In this document: piece by piece, positions 53,834 through 64,000 of the stretch
Layout: every line of letters begins with the position of its first letter
Numbering within the stretch: position 1 is the first letter of the stretch
From: Alphaproteobacteria bacterium
GTDB lineage: Bacteria; Pseudomonadota; Alphaproteobacteria; Rhizobiales; Devosiaceae
Direction: 5' to 3'
Length of the DNA: 64,000 nucleotides
NCBI GenBank assembly: GCA_018828145.1
Contig: JAHJWO010000010.1
Span: 62,001 to 126,000 of the forward strand
Program-made: the position numbers and the translations under genes
The notes under the pieces: generated by a model
What the model saw: the letters and a program-made list of their open reading frames with translations, nothing else
What the model was told of the DNA's origin: nothing
Database searches by the model: none

Positions 53834-54622
53834 TCAACTTGCGTTGATGAGGTCCAGCGCCTTGTCCAGCAGTTCGGGCGTTGCCGCGGCCACGACATCG
53901 CCGCCGGCAGTGGGCTCGCTCCCGTCCCAGCAGGCAATGGCGCCGCCCGCCTCGCGGATGATGGGAACCAGCGCCGCGATATCATAGGTATTGAGGAATG
54001 GCTCGATGACCAGATCGGCATGGCCCGCCGCCAGCAGCGCATAGCCATAGCAATCCATGCCGAAGCGCTGCAGCCGCGTGGCGGCTTCAAGGGCCTGCCA
54101 CTTGGCCATCAATTCGGGCGTGCGGAACAGTGAGGGCGTGGTGGTAAAGACCCGGGCGGGCGCCAGCTCGGTCTCGCCGCTCGTGCGATTGGCAAGGGTG
54201 ACGGCGCCGCGGCGATAGGTCGAGCGGCCGGGGACGGCGAGGAAGGTTTCCCCGATGAACGGCTGGCTCATGAGGCCGGCAATAGCCACGCCCTCATGGG
54301 CAAAGCCGATCAGCGTGCCCCAGACGGGGGCGCCCGAGATGAAGGCGCGGGTGCCATCGACCGGGTCGATGATCCAGCTATAGGGGCCTTCGCCGCTGGA
54401 GCCCCATTCCTCGCCGATAATGGCGTGATCGGGGAAGTGCTCGGCAATGACGGCGCGAATGGCGGTTTCGGCTGCCCGATCGGCCTCGGTCACCGGATCG
54501 AACCCCTCGCTGAGCTTGTTATCGACCCCAAGGCCGGAGCGGAACAGGGGCAGCGTATGGCTCGCCGCCGCTTCGGCAGCCAGCAGGAGGGTGGCTTCGA
54601 CTTTGGCGAGATCGATTGTCAT
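53834..54622 (-). CDS. hisN: Inositol monophosphatase family, histidinol-phosphatase (HisN)-like
   Basis: A 262-residue Mg-dependent phosphatase. The metal site is DPVTEADRAAE, EEWG and IIDPVDGTRAFISGAPVWGTLIG. The GTRAFISG version is typical of HisN histidinol-phosphate phosphatases, which complete histidine synthesis; other inositol phosphatase family members cannot be fully excluded. ATG 54622 is chosen on family length. It lies between rlmN and the IalB genes, with a loose fit to a regulatory link. Confidence 0.85.
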   Translation of the reverse strand: MTIDLAKVEATLLLAAEAAASHTLPLFRSGLGVDNKLSEGFDPVTEADRAAETAIRAVIAEHFPDHAIIGEEWGSSGEGPYSWIIDPVDGTRAFISGAPVWGTLIGFAHEGVAIAGLMSQPFIGETFLAVPGRSTYRRGAVTLANRTSGETELAPARVFTTTPSLFRTPELMAKWQALEAATRLQRFGMDCYGYALLAAGHADLVIEPFLNTYDIAALVPIIREAGGAIACWDGSEPTAGGDVVAAATPELLDKALDLINAS

Positions 54623-54719
54623 GGCTGGGTCCGGCTGAATGGCAACGGGCGGAAGCGACGCTGTGACCGGGGTGGCTAGCGGCGCCGCACCTGCGGCGAG
54701 CCGCAAAGGGCCGGACCGC

Positions 54720-55223
54720 CTAGCACTCGGCGCTGATCGACTGCTGCGCGGCGGTGGCGCCGGACAGCGAATAGGACTGGGTCACCTTGATGCCGGCGGC
54801 CGTCGTGCCTTCGACCACCATGGAGGAGCCGGCGCGGATGGCGCTGGCCAGCGCGTCGGACTGGCTGGTGTCATCGAGCCAGGCGGCATCGTTCTGGGTG
54901 AAGAGATTGAACACCTGGCCGCCGACATTGACGGTGGCCATGCTGTCGGGCTGGAAGGCAAAGCCGGCGACGAGGTTGAACTCGCTGCTGACATTCTCGG
55001 CCGGGCGGCTGGTGATATAGATATAGGCCTGGCTATAGCCATCGGGCTCGGGCGTCACACTTTCCGGCTTGGTCATGGCAAAGCAGACATTGCCGGAGGC
55101 GTCAGTGGCCGCATAGCTCGACCAGGCACGATGCTCGCCCAGAAGACGCACCTGCTGGGCGCTGGCACTGGCGGTCAGTGCCAGGCTGGCGGCAAGAATT
55201 AGCACCGGGACGGTCTTGAGCAT
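54720..55223 (-). CDS. Invasion-associated locus B (IalB) family protein, copy 1
   Basis: A 167-residue secreted protein of the IalB family. A signal peptide (about 1-22, VPVLILAASLALTASASAQ) precedes the mature domain. Family marks: GNVCFAMTKPESVTPEPDG, ITSRPAENVSSEFNLVAGF and the C-terminal SYSLSGATAAQQSISAEC, with two cysteines likely forming one disulfide. IalB proteins are periplasmic or outer-surface proteins in alphaproteobacteria; this name from Bartonella does not imply invasion here. It follows copy 2 on the same strand. Confidence 0.88.
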   Translation of the reverse strand: MLKTVPVLILAASLALTASASAQQVRLLGEHRAWSSYAATDASGNVCFAMTKPESVTPEPDGYSQAYIYITSRPAENVSSEFNLVAGFAFQPDSMATVNVGGQVFNLFTQNDAAWLDDTSQSDALASAIRAGSSMVVEGTTAAGIKVTQSYSLSGATAAQQSISAEC

Positions 55224-55311
55224 CAGGGCCTCAACAAACAGACTAGGGCGAAGGACCGGCTTGGCCCCTCGCCCAGATATGGCGGATCGCCCGCATGGGG
55301 CAACCCAAAAA

Positions 55312-55833
55312 TCACTGGCAGGCGGCGTCGATGGCGTTCACCGCCGCGGTCGCGCCGGAGAGCGAATAGGTATCGACGGTATTGGTGCCGCGCTGGCTGG
55401 TGCCGCGCACCACCAGGTTGCTGCCCGCCTTGAAGGCCTGCACGAAGCCACCTTCATCGCCGGTCGAAGCCAGCCAGGCGGCCGAACCTTCCGTCACCAT
55501 GGGGTAGGACTTCCCATCCACCGACGCGCTGGCATTGGCCGCCGTGGCATTGAATGGATAGCCGATAATGGTCTGCACCTCGTTCTTGGTGCCCATCCCC
55601 TTGCGGTGGATGATCATGAAATGGATCGGGTCGCGATTGGCACCGGCCGGCTCGCTGGACTGCGGCGTCGCCGAGACATAGCAGAGCACGCCTGAAGCGT
55701 CCGTCGCCTGCCAGGCAGTCCAGGCATTGAAGGTACCGAGCTCGGTCGCCTGCTGCGCCTGGGCGGCAGGAGCCAGAGCCATGATCGCGCCGACCGCGAG
55801 CCCAAGTGCAAGGCCACCGGTTTTCGTCGTCAT
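55312..55833 (-). CDS. Invasion-associated locus B (IalB) family protein, copy 2
   Basis: A 173-residue paralogue of the next gene. Signal peptide LALGLAVGAIMALAPAAQA (about 8-26); mature domain with GVLCYVSATPQSSEPAGANR, FMIIHRKGMGTKNEVQTIIGYPF and SQRGTNTVDTYSLSGATAAVNAIDAAC. The two copies are arranged head to tail 88 bp apart and share the same cysteine positions, so a local duplication is likely. Confidence 0.88.
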   Translation of the reverse strand: MTTKTGGLALGLAVGAIMALAPAAQAQQATELGTFNAWTAWQATDASGVLCYVSATPQSSEPAGANRDPIHFMIIHRKGMGTKNEVQTIIGYPFNATAANASASVDGKSYPMVTEGSAAWLASTGDEGGFVQAFKAGSNLVVRGTSQRGTNTVDTYSLSGATAAVNAIDAACQ

Positions 55834-56050
55834 CGCAATATTGTCCTCATCTTATGGGGGCCCCGTTCTGGAGCGAGCTGCCCGCCAACTCTGCCCCGAA
55901 CATGGTTACCAAGGTGTCAAACGCCGCCGCATCCAACTGTATTTGCATCAAGTGCGAGCCAATCACGGCGGCAATTTGACGGGATGGCAGCCATACCCTC
56001 CGGTTTGGGCCGTCAGAGTTAACAACGCGCTAACATCTGCGTGACTGTGA

Positions 56051-56590
56051 TCACGCCGCCAGTGGATAGCTCTGTTCGACGACATAGGGCCCGCCGCCGA
56101 CCGAATCCTTGCTGGAAAACAGCACGAAGCGCCCCACCGGAAAGCTGAGCGGCTCGAACCGCCCGGCCTCGGCCATGAACCGGGCCGCCTCCTCGGCGCT
56201 GCAGCCGCGCAGCCGGGCCAGCGAGACATGCGGCACGAACTTGCGCCCCTCGGGCGGCAGGCCGGCCCGCTGCAGCACCCGCTCCTGCGCAGCCTGCAGC
56301 CTGCTGAGCTGCTCGCTGGGCTCGACCCCGGCATAGAGCGCCCGGGGCTTGTCGCCGCCGAAGGTTCCCAGATGCGTAAGCTTGACCGAAAAGCGCATGG
56401 AATTGGCCAGCCGGTCGAGGCTGTCGGCAACATCGTCGGCGGTGACATTGTCCACGTCGCCAATAAATCGGAGGGTAATGTGGTAGTTTTCCGGATCAAT
56501 CCAGCGGGCACCAGTCAGCCCGCCGCGCTTGAGAGAAAGCGCAAATCCAGTTTCGGCCGGGATTTCGAGGCCGGTAAAGAGCCGGGGCAT
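56051..56590 (-). CDS. thpR: RNA 2',3'-cyclic phosphodiesterase (2H family, ThpR)
   Basis: A 179-residue 2H phosphoesterase. The two catalytic H-x-T/S motifs are YHITLRF (about residue 36) and FVPHVSLARL (about residue 122). MPRLFTGLEIP is the family's opening. It opens 2',3'-cyclic phosphate ends of RNA in vitro. Single gene, on the opposite strand to the BI-1 gene. Confidence 0.92.
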   Translation of the reverse strand: MPRLFTGLEIPAETGFALSLKRGGLTGARWIDPENYHITLRFIGDVDNVTADDVADSLDRLANSMRFSVKLTHLGTFGGDKPRALYAGVEPSEQLSRLQAAQERVLQRAGLPPEGRKFVPHVSLARLRGCSAEEAARFMAEAGRFEPLSFPVGRFVLFSSKDSVGGGPYVVEQSYPLAA

Positions 56591-56791
56591 GTGGCCCTCC
56601 TCTTCCTAAGGATCAGGTGCGCGATTCGAGCCTGACCCTAGCATAACGACAATGTGCAGCCAGCCCATTCGTCGCACGTCCTCATCAAGTCTTGTAAACG
56701 ACTGATCGCCCATCCATATTGTCCCGCAAGTGGCAACCAATGCCCACCGGCGGTGCAATAGCCGCTTTTCAATTGGGAAAGGAAACCGACT

Positions 56792-57562
56792 ATGGCTGAA
56801 TATGACCGTCAGACCCTCGGTGCGCGGGCCGGCTCGGCCTTGGCCATCGACGAGGGCCTGCGCAGCTACATGCTGCGCGTCTACAATTACATGGGTGTCG
56901 GGCTGGTTGTGACGGGCCTCGCGGCCTGGTTCGCCGCCGCCGCCGCCATCACCACAGATCCGAACGCCGCCGTGGGCCAGCTTGCCAATGGCCAGCTGGT
57001 GACCCAGTGGGGCGCGCTGCTCTATGCCAGCCCGCTGCAGTGGGTTGTGATGCTTGCTCCGCTGGCCTTCGTGCTGGTGCTGAGCTTTGGCATCAACAAG
57101 CTCTCCGTGCCCGCAGCACAGGCCACCTTCTGGGCCTTCGCCGCGATCATGGGCCTGTCGCTGAGCTCGATCTTCCTGGTCTATACCGACGCCTCGATCG
57201 CCAAGGTGTTCTTCATCACGGCAGCCACCTTCGGTGCCATGAGCCTTTACGGCTACACCACCAAGCGTGACCTGACCAATATGGGCAGCTTCCTGATGAT
57301 GGGCCTGATCGGCCTGATCATCGCCTCGGTGGTCAACATCTTCATGCAGTCTTCCATGCTCGAATTCGCCATCTCGGCGGTCGGCGTGCTGATCTTCGTG
57401 GGCCTCACCGCCTACGATACGCAGAAGATCAAGGAAGGCTATGACGAAGCGCATGGCGCCGAAGTTCTGGCCAAGGGTGCCATCATGGGCGCGCTGAGCC
57501 TCTACCTCGACTTCATCAACCTGTTCATGATGCTGCTCCGCCTGTTCGGCAACCGCGAGTAA
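56792..57562 (+). CDS. Bax inhibitor-1 (YccA/TMBIM) family membrane protein
   Basis: A 256-residue membrane protein with about seven helices. The start MAEYDRQTLGARAGS is followed by LRSYMLRVYNYMGVGLVVTG and the conserved SAVGVLIFVGLTAYDTQKIKEGY, which carries the family's D-T-Q region, then FINLFMMLLRLFGNRE. Bacterial members have been linked to calcium or proton leak and to protease FtsH regulation (YccA). AAAGGAA precedes the start. A strong terminator follows. Confidence 0.94.
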   Translation: MAEYDRQTLGARAGSALAIDEGLRSYMLRVYNYMGVGLVVTGLAAWFAAAAAITTDPNAAVGQLANGQLVTQWGALLYASPLQWVVMLAPLAFVLVLSFGINKLSVPAAQATFWAFAAIMGLSLSSIFLVYTDASIAKVFFITAATFGAMSLYGYTTKRDLTNMGSFLMMGLIGLIIASVVNIFMQSSMLEFAISAVGVLIFVGLTAYDTQKIKEGYDEAHGAEVLAKGAIMGALSLYLDFINLFMMLLRLFGNRE

Positions 57563-57613
57563 GCACAGGTCTGCTTGATCGCAGGATCAAGCAATTTGGT
57601 TGGACGACAAATC

Positions 57614-57648
57614 GAACCGCAGCCTACAAAGGCTGCGGTTCTTTTTTT
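57614..57648 (+). terminator. Strong intrinsic terminator after the BI-1 gene
   Basis: GAACCGCAGCC (57614-57624) and GGCTGCGGTTC (57631-57641) form an 11-bp stem around TACAAA, followed by seven T (57642-57648). It ends only 15 bp before the GTG of the next gene. Confidence 0.95.
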
Positions 57649-57663
57649 GCCTGGATTTGCATC

Positions 57664-58161
57664 GTGTCCGACTACCAGCTGCGCCAGTTCGAGTGGGCCG
57701 ACGTGCCCGCCATCACTGCCATCTACAAGCACTACGTGGAAAATACCGCGATCACCTTCGACACCGAAGTGCCGGGCGAGGAGGCGATCGCGGAGAAATA
57801 TGCGGGCCTCAGGAAGCTCGGGCACCCGCTGATCATCGCCGAGCTGGACGGGCAGCCGGTCGGCTATGCCTATGCCAGCTTCTATCGGCCGCGCGCCGCC
57901 TATCGCTTCACCTGCGAGGATTCCATCTACCTGCACCCCGACGCCAAGGGGCGCGGCATCGGCAAGGCGCTGCTGACCGAATTGCTGCTGCAGTCGCGCG
58001 TCTTCGGCTTCAAGCAGATGATCGCGGTGATTACCGCCGATACTGCCAACTCCATCGCCATCCACGAGAAATTCGGCTTCCGCCATGTCGGGCGCTATGA
58101 GGCAGTGGGCTACAAGTTCGACCGCTGGCACGACATCGTGCATCTGCAGCTGGGGCTCTAG
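57664..58161 (+). CDS. GNAT N-acetyltransferase, phosphinothricin-acetyltransferase-like
   Basis: A 165-residue single GNAT domain. FEWADVPAITAIYKHYVENTAITFDTE is the Pat-like opening, DGQPVGYAYASFYRPRAAYRFTCEDSIYLHPDAKGRGIGKALL carries the acetyl-CoA-binding R-G-x-G-K-A loop, and FGFRHVGRYEAVGYKFDRWHDIVHLQ ends the domain in the family style. The natural acceptor is unknown. The start is GTG, only 15 bp after a strong terminator, so its promoter must lie in or before that terminator, or read-through occurs. Confidence 0.88.
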   Translation: MSDYQLRQFEWADVPAITAIYKHYVENTAITFDTEVPGEEAIAEKYAGLRKLGHPLIIAELDGQPVGYAYASFYRPRAAYRFTCEDSIYLHPDAKGRGIGKALLTELLLQSRVFGFKQMIAVITADTANSIAIHEKFGFRHVGRYEAVGYKFDRWHDIVHLQLGL

Positions 58162-58622
58162 AGCGATTTGCGCATCGGGTAGCTGGTTGAAAAGCCCTCG
58201 ATCTGGGGCGCGCCGTCATCAGTCCATCCGCGATCGAGGTAGAACCGGTGTGCGGTGGTGGTGCTGATCAGCCGGGCCTGAACGTGGCCATCGGCCCTGA
58301 GCACTGCCTCGAGATGGGCCATCAGCGCATCGCTGACGCCGCAAAAACGGTGCCGTGGTGAGACGTAGTTGAACATCACGACACCCTGGGCATTGACGGC
58401 CCCGACGGCGGCGATGTCGCCGTTGCGTTCGGCGACGAAGAACGTCTGCGCCGGATTGGCGATCATGCTGGCGACCCCTTCCGGCGTTCGGTTGCTCACC
58501 CATTGGCTGATATTGGCGCGGTCATCATGATGATCGGCGCCGCACAGTTCGGTGACCGATGCCGTCATCACCCGGCTCATCTCCGGAACATCCGCGGCCG
58601 TGGCCAGCCGAATGGAAATCAC
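58158..58622 (-). CDS. GNAT family N-acetyltransferase
   Basis: A 154-residue GNAT protein. The N-terminus is SIRLATAADVPEMSRVMTASV, with AQTFFVAERNGDIAAVGAV and MFNYVSPRHRFCGVSDALMAHLE as the acetyl-CoA-binding core (the usual R-x-x-G-x-A appears as RFCGVSDAL). The C-terminal TTAHRFYLDRGW is typical. The acceptor is unknown. It is coupled to the Imm-5-like gene (ATGA overlap) and overlaps the convergent GNAT by 4 nt. Confidence 0.85.
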   Translation of the reverse strand: MISIRLATAADVPEMSRVMTASVTELCGADHHDDRANISQWVSNRTPEGVASMIANPAQTFFVAERNGDIAAVGAVNAQGVVMFNYVSPRHRFCGVSDALMAHLEAVLRADGHVQARLISTTTAHRFYLDRGWTDDGAPQIEGFSTSYPMRKSL

Positions 58623-59176
58623 CCCACCACCAGCGTGGAATCAGGTGCGGCAAGCCGGGCTTGCAGCTGTTGGATAATGCGCTTCATCTGTCCCGAAGCG
58701 AGAAGGCCGGGCCCCAGGGGACCCGAGCGGTCCTCGCCGACAGCGGGCAAGGTTCGCAGGACAGCGCGCATTTCGGTCGTCATCTGCTGGATCTGCCAGA
58801 TGATCTCGTCATCGGCCGCGCCTGGCTGTTCGGGCGATGCAAGGCCGACAGCCTTGACGGCATAAGCCGCAGCGCCCAGCGCATGGGCGCCCATATGGCA
58901 GACTGCCGAGGCCTGCCCCGCCGACCGCGCCGCGGCGGCCGCTGCCGGAGACACATCGCGCGCCGCGCTGCCCCCGCCGAACCGCCGGCGAATCTCGGCG
59001 GCCGTATCGAGCTCGCCACGTGCATAGGCCTTGGCGCGTGCAATGGCGGCGCTAGGCCGGTCATCCTCGGCCCGTTCGGCCTCGTAGACCCAGAGCACCC
59101 GCTCCGCGCAGGCGGCAGCCCAGCCTGCCACTAAGCGCCGATCGGTGTCGCTGAACGTCTGTATGGATGGTGCCAT
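58619..59176 (-). CDS. Imm-5-like putative immunity protein
   Basis: A 185-residue all-helical protein. WAAACAERVLWVYEAERAEDDRPSAAIARAKAYARGELD and SAGQASAVCHMGAHALGAAAYAVKA match the Imm-5-like group described by toxin-immunity surveys. No toxin gene is visible nearby, so an immunity function is unproven; the next gene is a GNAT. Alanine-rich composition is part of the family. The stop overlaps the GNAT start. Confidence 0.7.
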   Translation of the reverse strand: MAPSIQTFSDTDRRLVAGWAAACAERVLWVYEAERAEDDRPSAAIARAKAYARGELDTAAEIRRRFGGGSAARDVSPAAAAAARSAGQASAVCHMGAHALGAAAYAVKAVGLASPEQPGAADDEIIWQIQQMTTEMRAVLRTLPAVGEDRSGPLGPGLLASGQMKRIIQQLQARLAAPDSTLVVG

Positions 59177-59183
59177 GGCAGCA

Positions 59184-59573
59184 CTACCCCACGACCACCA
59201 GGTCCGGATCGAGCACCCGCAGCACCAGCGACAGCTCGTGACCCCGCTTGAGGATGCGCCCCTGCTGGTTGGTCACAGCATACTGGCCCTGCTTGTTGCG
59301 CAGCTTGGGTGTCTTTTCGATGATGAAGAGCGGGCGCTCGGAGACGCGGGCATAGATCGAGAACACGGCCCGGTCACGCAGGAAATCCATGGCGTAGTCC
59401 CGCCATTCCCCCTGCCCCACCTTGCGGCCATAGACCGCCAGGATCAGGTTCAGCTCCTTGCGGTCGAAGGCGACAATGGCCGGGACCTTGGTCGGCGCCG
59501 GGCTCGCGGGCGCATCGCCGGCATGCACCAGCGCCAGACTGACTGCCCTGTCATTCGGTGTGCGGCCCTGCAC
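59184..59573 (-). CDS. DUF2794 family protein
   Basis: An alphaproteobacterial protein of DUF2794. The core is AFDRKELNLILAVYGRKVGQGEWRDYAMDFLRDRAVFSIYARVSERPLFIIEK, with PKLRNKQGQYAVTNQQGRILKRGHEL. Function unknown. The reading frame stays open upstream, and no start is well supported: GTG 59573 gives 129 residues, typical for the family, but TTG 59621 or an ATG at 59753 is possible. No membrane segment or signal peptide. Confidence 0.8.
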   Translation of the reverse strand: MQGRTPNDRAVSLALVHAGDAPASPAPTKVPAIVAFDRKELNLILAVYGRKVGQGEWRDYAMDFLRDRAVFSIYARVSERPLFIIEKTPKLRNKQGQYAVTNQQGRILKRGHELSLVLRVLDPDLVVVG

Positions 59574-59696
59574 CGTTCCGATCAACTCCAAGAGGGGGAC
59601 GTTCGAAGAGGCGACGTTCAAATCACCGTCATGATTGCGGGAAATTCGGGTGGATGCAAGGGCGATGCAAAAACCCCAATTTGAACACAGTTTGTC

Positions 59697-59858
59697 CGTG
59701 AACGCGCCAGAATGCGCGTTCAGCTTATCTCCATTGCCTCCAGTGGCTGGCATCCGGGCCGACCGAGCCCCCAAACCCAGAAGCCTGGGTGCCAGCCGCC
59801 CTAATTAGTTGACCAGTCAAGTCCTTCCCGTCCTTGCCCCCAGGGACGGGATTTTTTT
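59697..59858 (+). ncRNA. Candidate small structured RNA
   Basis: A plus-strand stretch between two minus-strand genes ends in a canonical intrinsic terminator with no plus-strand gene upstream to serve. It contains a perfect hairpin GAACGCGC/GCGCGTTC (59700-59721) and a stem GGCTGGCA/TGCCAGCC (59745-59752, 59790-59797) enclosing a small CCCAG/CTGGG hairpin. The 5' end is approximate. It does not match the SRP RNA signature; a 6S-type RNA is possible but not shown. Confidence 0.4.
59826..59858 (+). terminator. Intrinsic terminator with no annotated upstream gene
   Basis: Arms TCCCGTCC (59826-59833) and GGACGGGA (59844-59851) are followed by seven T (59852-59858). The T-run is on the plus strand, while both flanking genes are on the minus strand. 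Confidence 0.85.
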
Positions 59859-59861
59859 GTC

Positions 59862-60599
59862 CTAGCGCTCGAAGCTGGCGGCGCCCAGGATCGGGCCGGG
59901 CAGGCCGTTGCGCTCCTGCTGCACGATGACGGCAATGCCCGTGCTGCCGGCATCGAGCACCTCGGCCAGGGGCAGCTTGAGATTGGCGCCACTCTCCCCC
60001 TCCCACATGCCCAGCGCCTGCCGACCGGTCACAACCTGGGTGTAAACCATTGACTTGCCCGCATTTTCGCCGGTGTCGATCGCCACGTCGGCGCGGTCGA
60101 GATAGGTGACCAGCCACACCACGGCGTCGTCGAGGCTGGTATTGGGCGGGATGGCGATCTTGAGCATGTCGCCGTCATGCACGATATCCACGGGCAGCGG
60201 CAGGGTGACCCCGTCGAGCGCACCATGCACCTCGTTGCGGCGCGAGCCGACGACGCCCTTGGCGCCGTTGACCACCATCTGCGGCGTATAGATCCGCGAC
60301 GAGCCCCAGCTCTTGGCATAGGCGCGCTGGCGGTCGGAATAATCCTCGCTGCCGAACGTGTCTTCCCAGCCGACATAATCCCAGTAGTCGACGTGATAGG
60401 CCAGGGCCACCACGTCCTCTTCCGCGGCGAGGCTGGTGAGCAGCGCATCGGCGGGCGGGCAGGAGGCGCAACCCTGGCTGGTGAACAGTTCGACCACCGC
60501 CTTGGGCCGCGGCCGCGTGGTCTCGGCGGCAGCAGGCAGCGCCAGGGCGGCGAGCGCGGCAAGGATGAGGACAGTGCCGGAAAGGGGTCTCTGCGTCAT
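59862..60599 (-). CDS. DUF1223 secreted thioredoxin-like protein
   Basis: A 245-residue secreted protein. A signal peptide (about 1-25, GTVLILAALAALALPAAAE) precedes AVVELFTSQGCASCPPADALL, the DUF1223 start with a C-x-x-C in a thioredoxin-like fold, and YHVDYWDYVGWEDTF, YTPQMVVNG. The function is unknown; DUF1223 is common in alphaproteobacteria. ATG 60599 is chosen because the signal peptide begins there. It lies downstream of acnA with two hairpins between. Confidence 0.86.
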   Translation of the reverse strand: MTQRPLSGTVLILAALAALALPAAAETTRPRPKAVVELFTSQGCASCPPADALLTSLAAEEDVVALAYHVDYWDYVGWEDTFGSEDYSDRQRAYAKSWGSSRIYTPQMVVNGAKGVVGSRRNEVHGALDGVTLPLPVDIVHDGDMLKIAIPPNTSLDDAVVWLVTYLDRADVAIDTGENAGKSMVYTQVVTGRQALGMWEGESGANLKLPLAEVLDAGSTGIAVIVQQERNGLPGPILGAASFER

Positions 60600-60712
60600 G
60601 GGCAAGGTTGTAAGCCGGGCCGCCGCGCCCTCGCCAGTCAAAAGAGGGTGACAGGCGCAGATTCTGTCCGTGCCGCGGCTTTATCCCCTTTCGGCACGGA
60701 CTTATCCCCCGC

Positions 60713-60747
60713 CAAAAAGCGCATGGCGGCCCCAGGGGACCGCCATG
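60713..60747 (-). terminator. Intrinsic terminator of acnA
   Basis: Arms CATGGCGG (60722-60729) and CCGCCATG (60740-60747), extended by CCCC/GGGG, form a stem; on the minus strand it is followed by GCGC and then TTTTT, 39 bp after the acnA stop. A second hairpin (GTCCGTGCCG/CGGCACGGAC, 60666-60701) lies further downstream. Confidence 0.65.
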
Positions 60748-60785
60748 AAATCGTCACCACTGTGAACGGTGAATGAACGCCTGAA

Positions 60786-63458
<2,673 letters not shown>

Positions 63459-63628
63459 GGTGTTCCGCCCTAATCTTGTCGTTGCGGCAGGCGCGCCGGC
63501 CCGGGCGAAGGCCCCGGAAACCACGCAACAGCGCTGCCTTTCCTGGAATGAATCCAATCTATAAGGGCTTATAGAGAAAGACGATTGGGCTTGCCAGCCC
63601 GACCTTTCGTTCAATACGAGAAGGGGTC

Positions 63629-64000
63629 ATGACCGATCGGCAAGTCTTTCCCCCGCTGACCCTGCGCGCGACCGGCCTCAGCTGCGGGCGCGGGGGCATG
63701 ACATTGACGGCCGACCTGAGCTTTGCCGTTGCCCCCGGGCAATGCCTGCTGCTGCGCGGCCCCAACGGCACCGGCAAGACCACTCTGCTGCTGACCCTGG
63801 CCGGCATCGTCACTCCGCTGGCCGGCACCTTCGAGCTGGAAGGCACTGACAGCGAGGCCGGCCCGCAGCTGCATTATTGCGGCCATCGCAATGCCGTCAA
63901 ACCGCGGCTGAGCGTGCGGGAAAATCTCGATTTCTGGGCCCAGGTCAACGGCCCGACCGGCCTGGACATCCAGGAGGCGCTGGCCGAAGTGGGCCTGGGC
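63629..64000 (+). CDS. ccmA: Haem exporter ATP-binding protein CcmA, 3' end outside window
   Basis: The first 124 codons of an ABC ATPase of cytochrome c maturation. The sequence starts MTDRQVFPPLTLRATGLSCG and shows Walker A GPNGTGKTTLL, then PLAGTFELEG and YCGHRNAVKPRLSVRENLDFW, a CcmA-specific Q-loop neighbourhood. AGAAGGGG precedes the ATG. With CcmB it forms the CcmAB transporter that releases holo-CcmE. The window ends before the signature motif, so completeness cannot be judged. Confidence 0.93.
   Translation, partial: MTDRQVFPPLTLRATGLSCGRGGMTLTADLSFAVAPGQCLLLRGPNGTGKTTLLLTLAGIVTPLAGTFELEGTDSEAGPQLHYCGHRNAVKPRLSVRENLDFWAQVNGPTGLDIQEALAEVGLG

Overview
This window is chromosomal DNA of a high-GC alphaproteobacterium. 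The best guess is Hyphomicrobiales, and a Devosia-like genus within it. The call rests on gene content: DUF2794, DUF1127 and DUF1223 proteins; tandem IalB-type secreted proteins; a hemC-hemD-Mic60-hemY cluster; and an imuA-imuB-dnaE2 mutagenesis cassette with an alphaproteobacterial GAAC-N7-GAAC LexA box. No rRNA, phage, insertion sequence or CRISPR array was seen. Coding density is very high, with many 4-nt overlaps both within operons and between convergent genes.

Layout. 1-4.0 kb: a CPBP protease (cut by the left edge), a DUF1127 protein, a homocysteine methyltransferase with a structured leader, a TetR regulator with a palindromic operator, and leuB. 4.1-6.2 kb: rpsP and ffh. 6.4-11 kb: three CelD/FemAB-like acyltransferases and a JmjC-type cupin. 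11.2-15.3 kb: dapF-mtaB-ftsY-yciB. 15.3-18.6 kb: DUF1761, then EVE, YciI, gpsA and tsaD. 18.7-23 kb: hemC-hemD-Mic60-hemY and tRNA-Thr(CGU). 23-28 kb: a FeeM-like N-acyl amino acid synthase, a GGDEF-EAL protein, an orphan solute-binding protein and phhB. 28.1-34 kb: the SOS mutagenesis cassette. 34-38 kb: TerB, ppa, a chloramphenicol-phosphotransferase-like kinase, cytochrome b561/MarR and a DHFR-like protein.

38-39.9 kb is the most unusual segment. A gene-poor stretch with three inverted repeats leads into a lower-GC two-gene unit. It encodes an unfamiliar proteasome-fold (N-terminal threonine) hydrolase and a translationally coupled, proline/glutamine-rich 63-residue protein. 39.9-46 kb: hppA, YggU/YggT, DedA and typA, separated by palindromic intergenic repeats, one of which supplies the yggU stop codon. 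46-51 kb: VOC/sigma factor, PAS-GGDEF-EAL and argG. 51-59 kb: Lrp/LysE, VOC, rlmN, hisN, two IalB proteins, thpR, BI-1, GNATs and an Imm-5-like protein. 59-64 kb: DUF2794, a candidate small RNA, DUF1223, acnA and the start of ccmA.

Most genes are housekeeping: protein targeting (ffh, ftsY), haem, lysine/leucine/arginine biosynthesis, pyrophosphate turnover (ppa, hppA), tRNA and rRNA modification, and the TCA cycle. Accessory interest lies in the proteasome-like pair, the acyltransferase/cupin cluster, the FeeM-like synthase and several candidate RNA elements.
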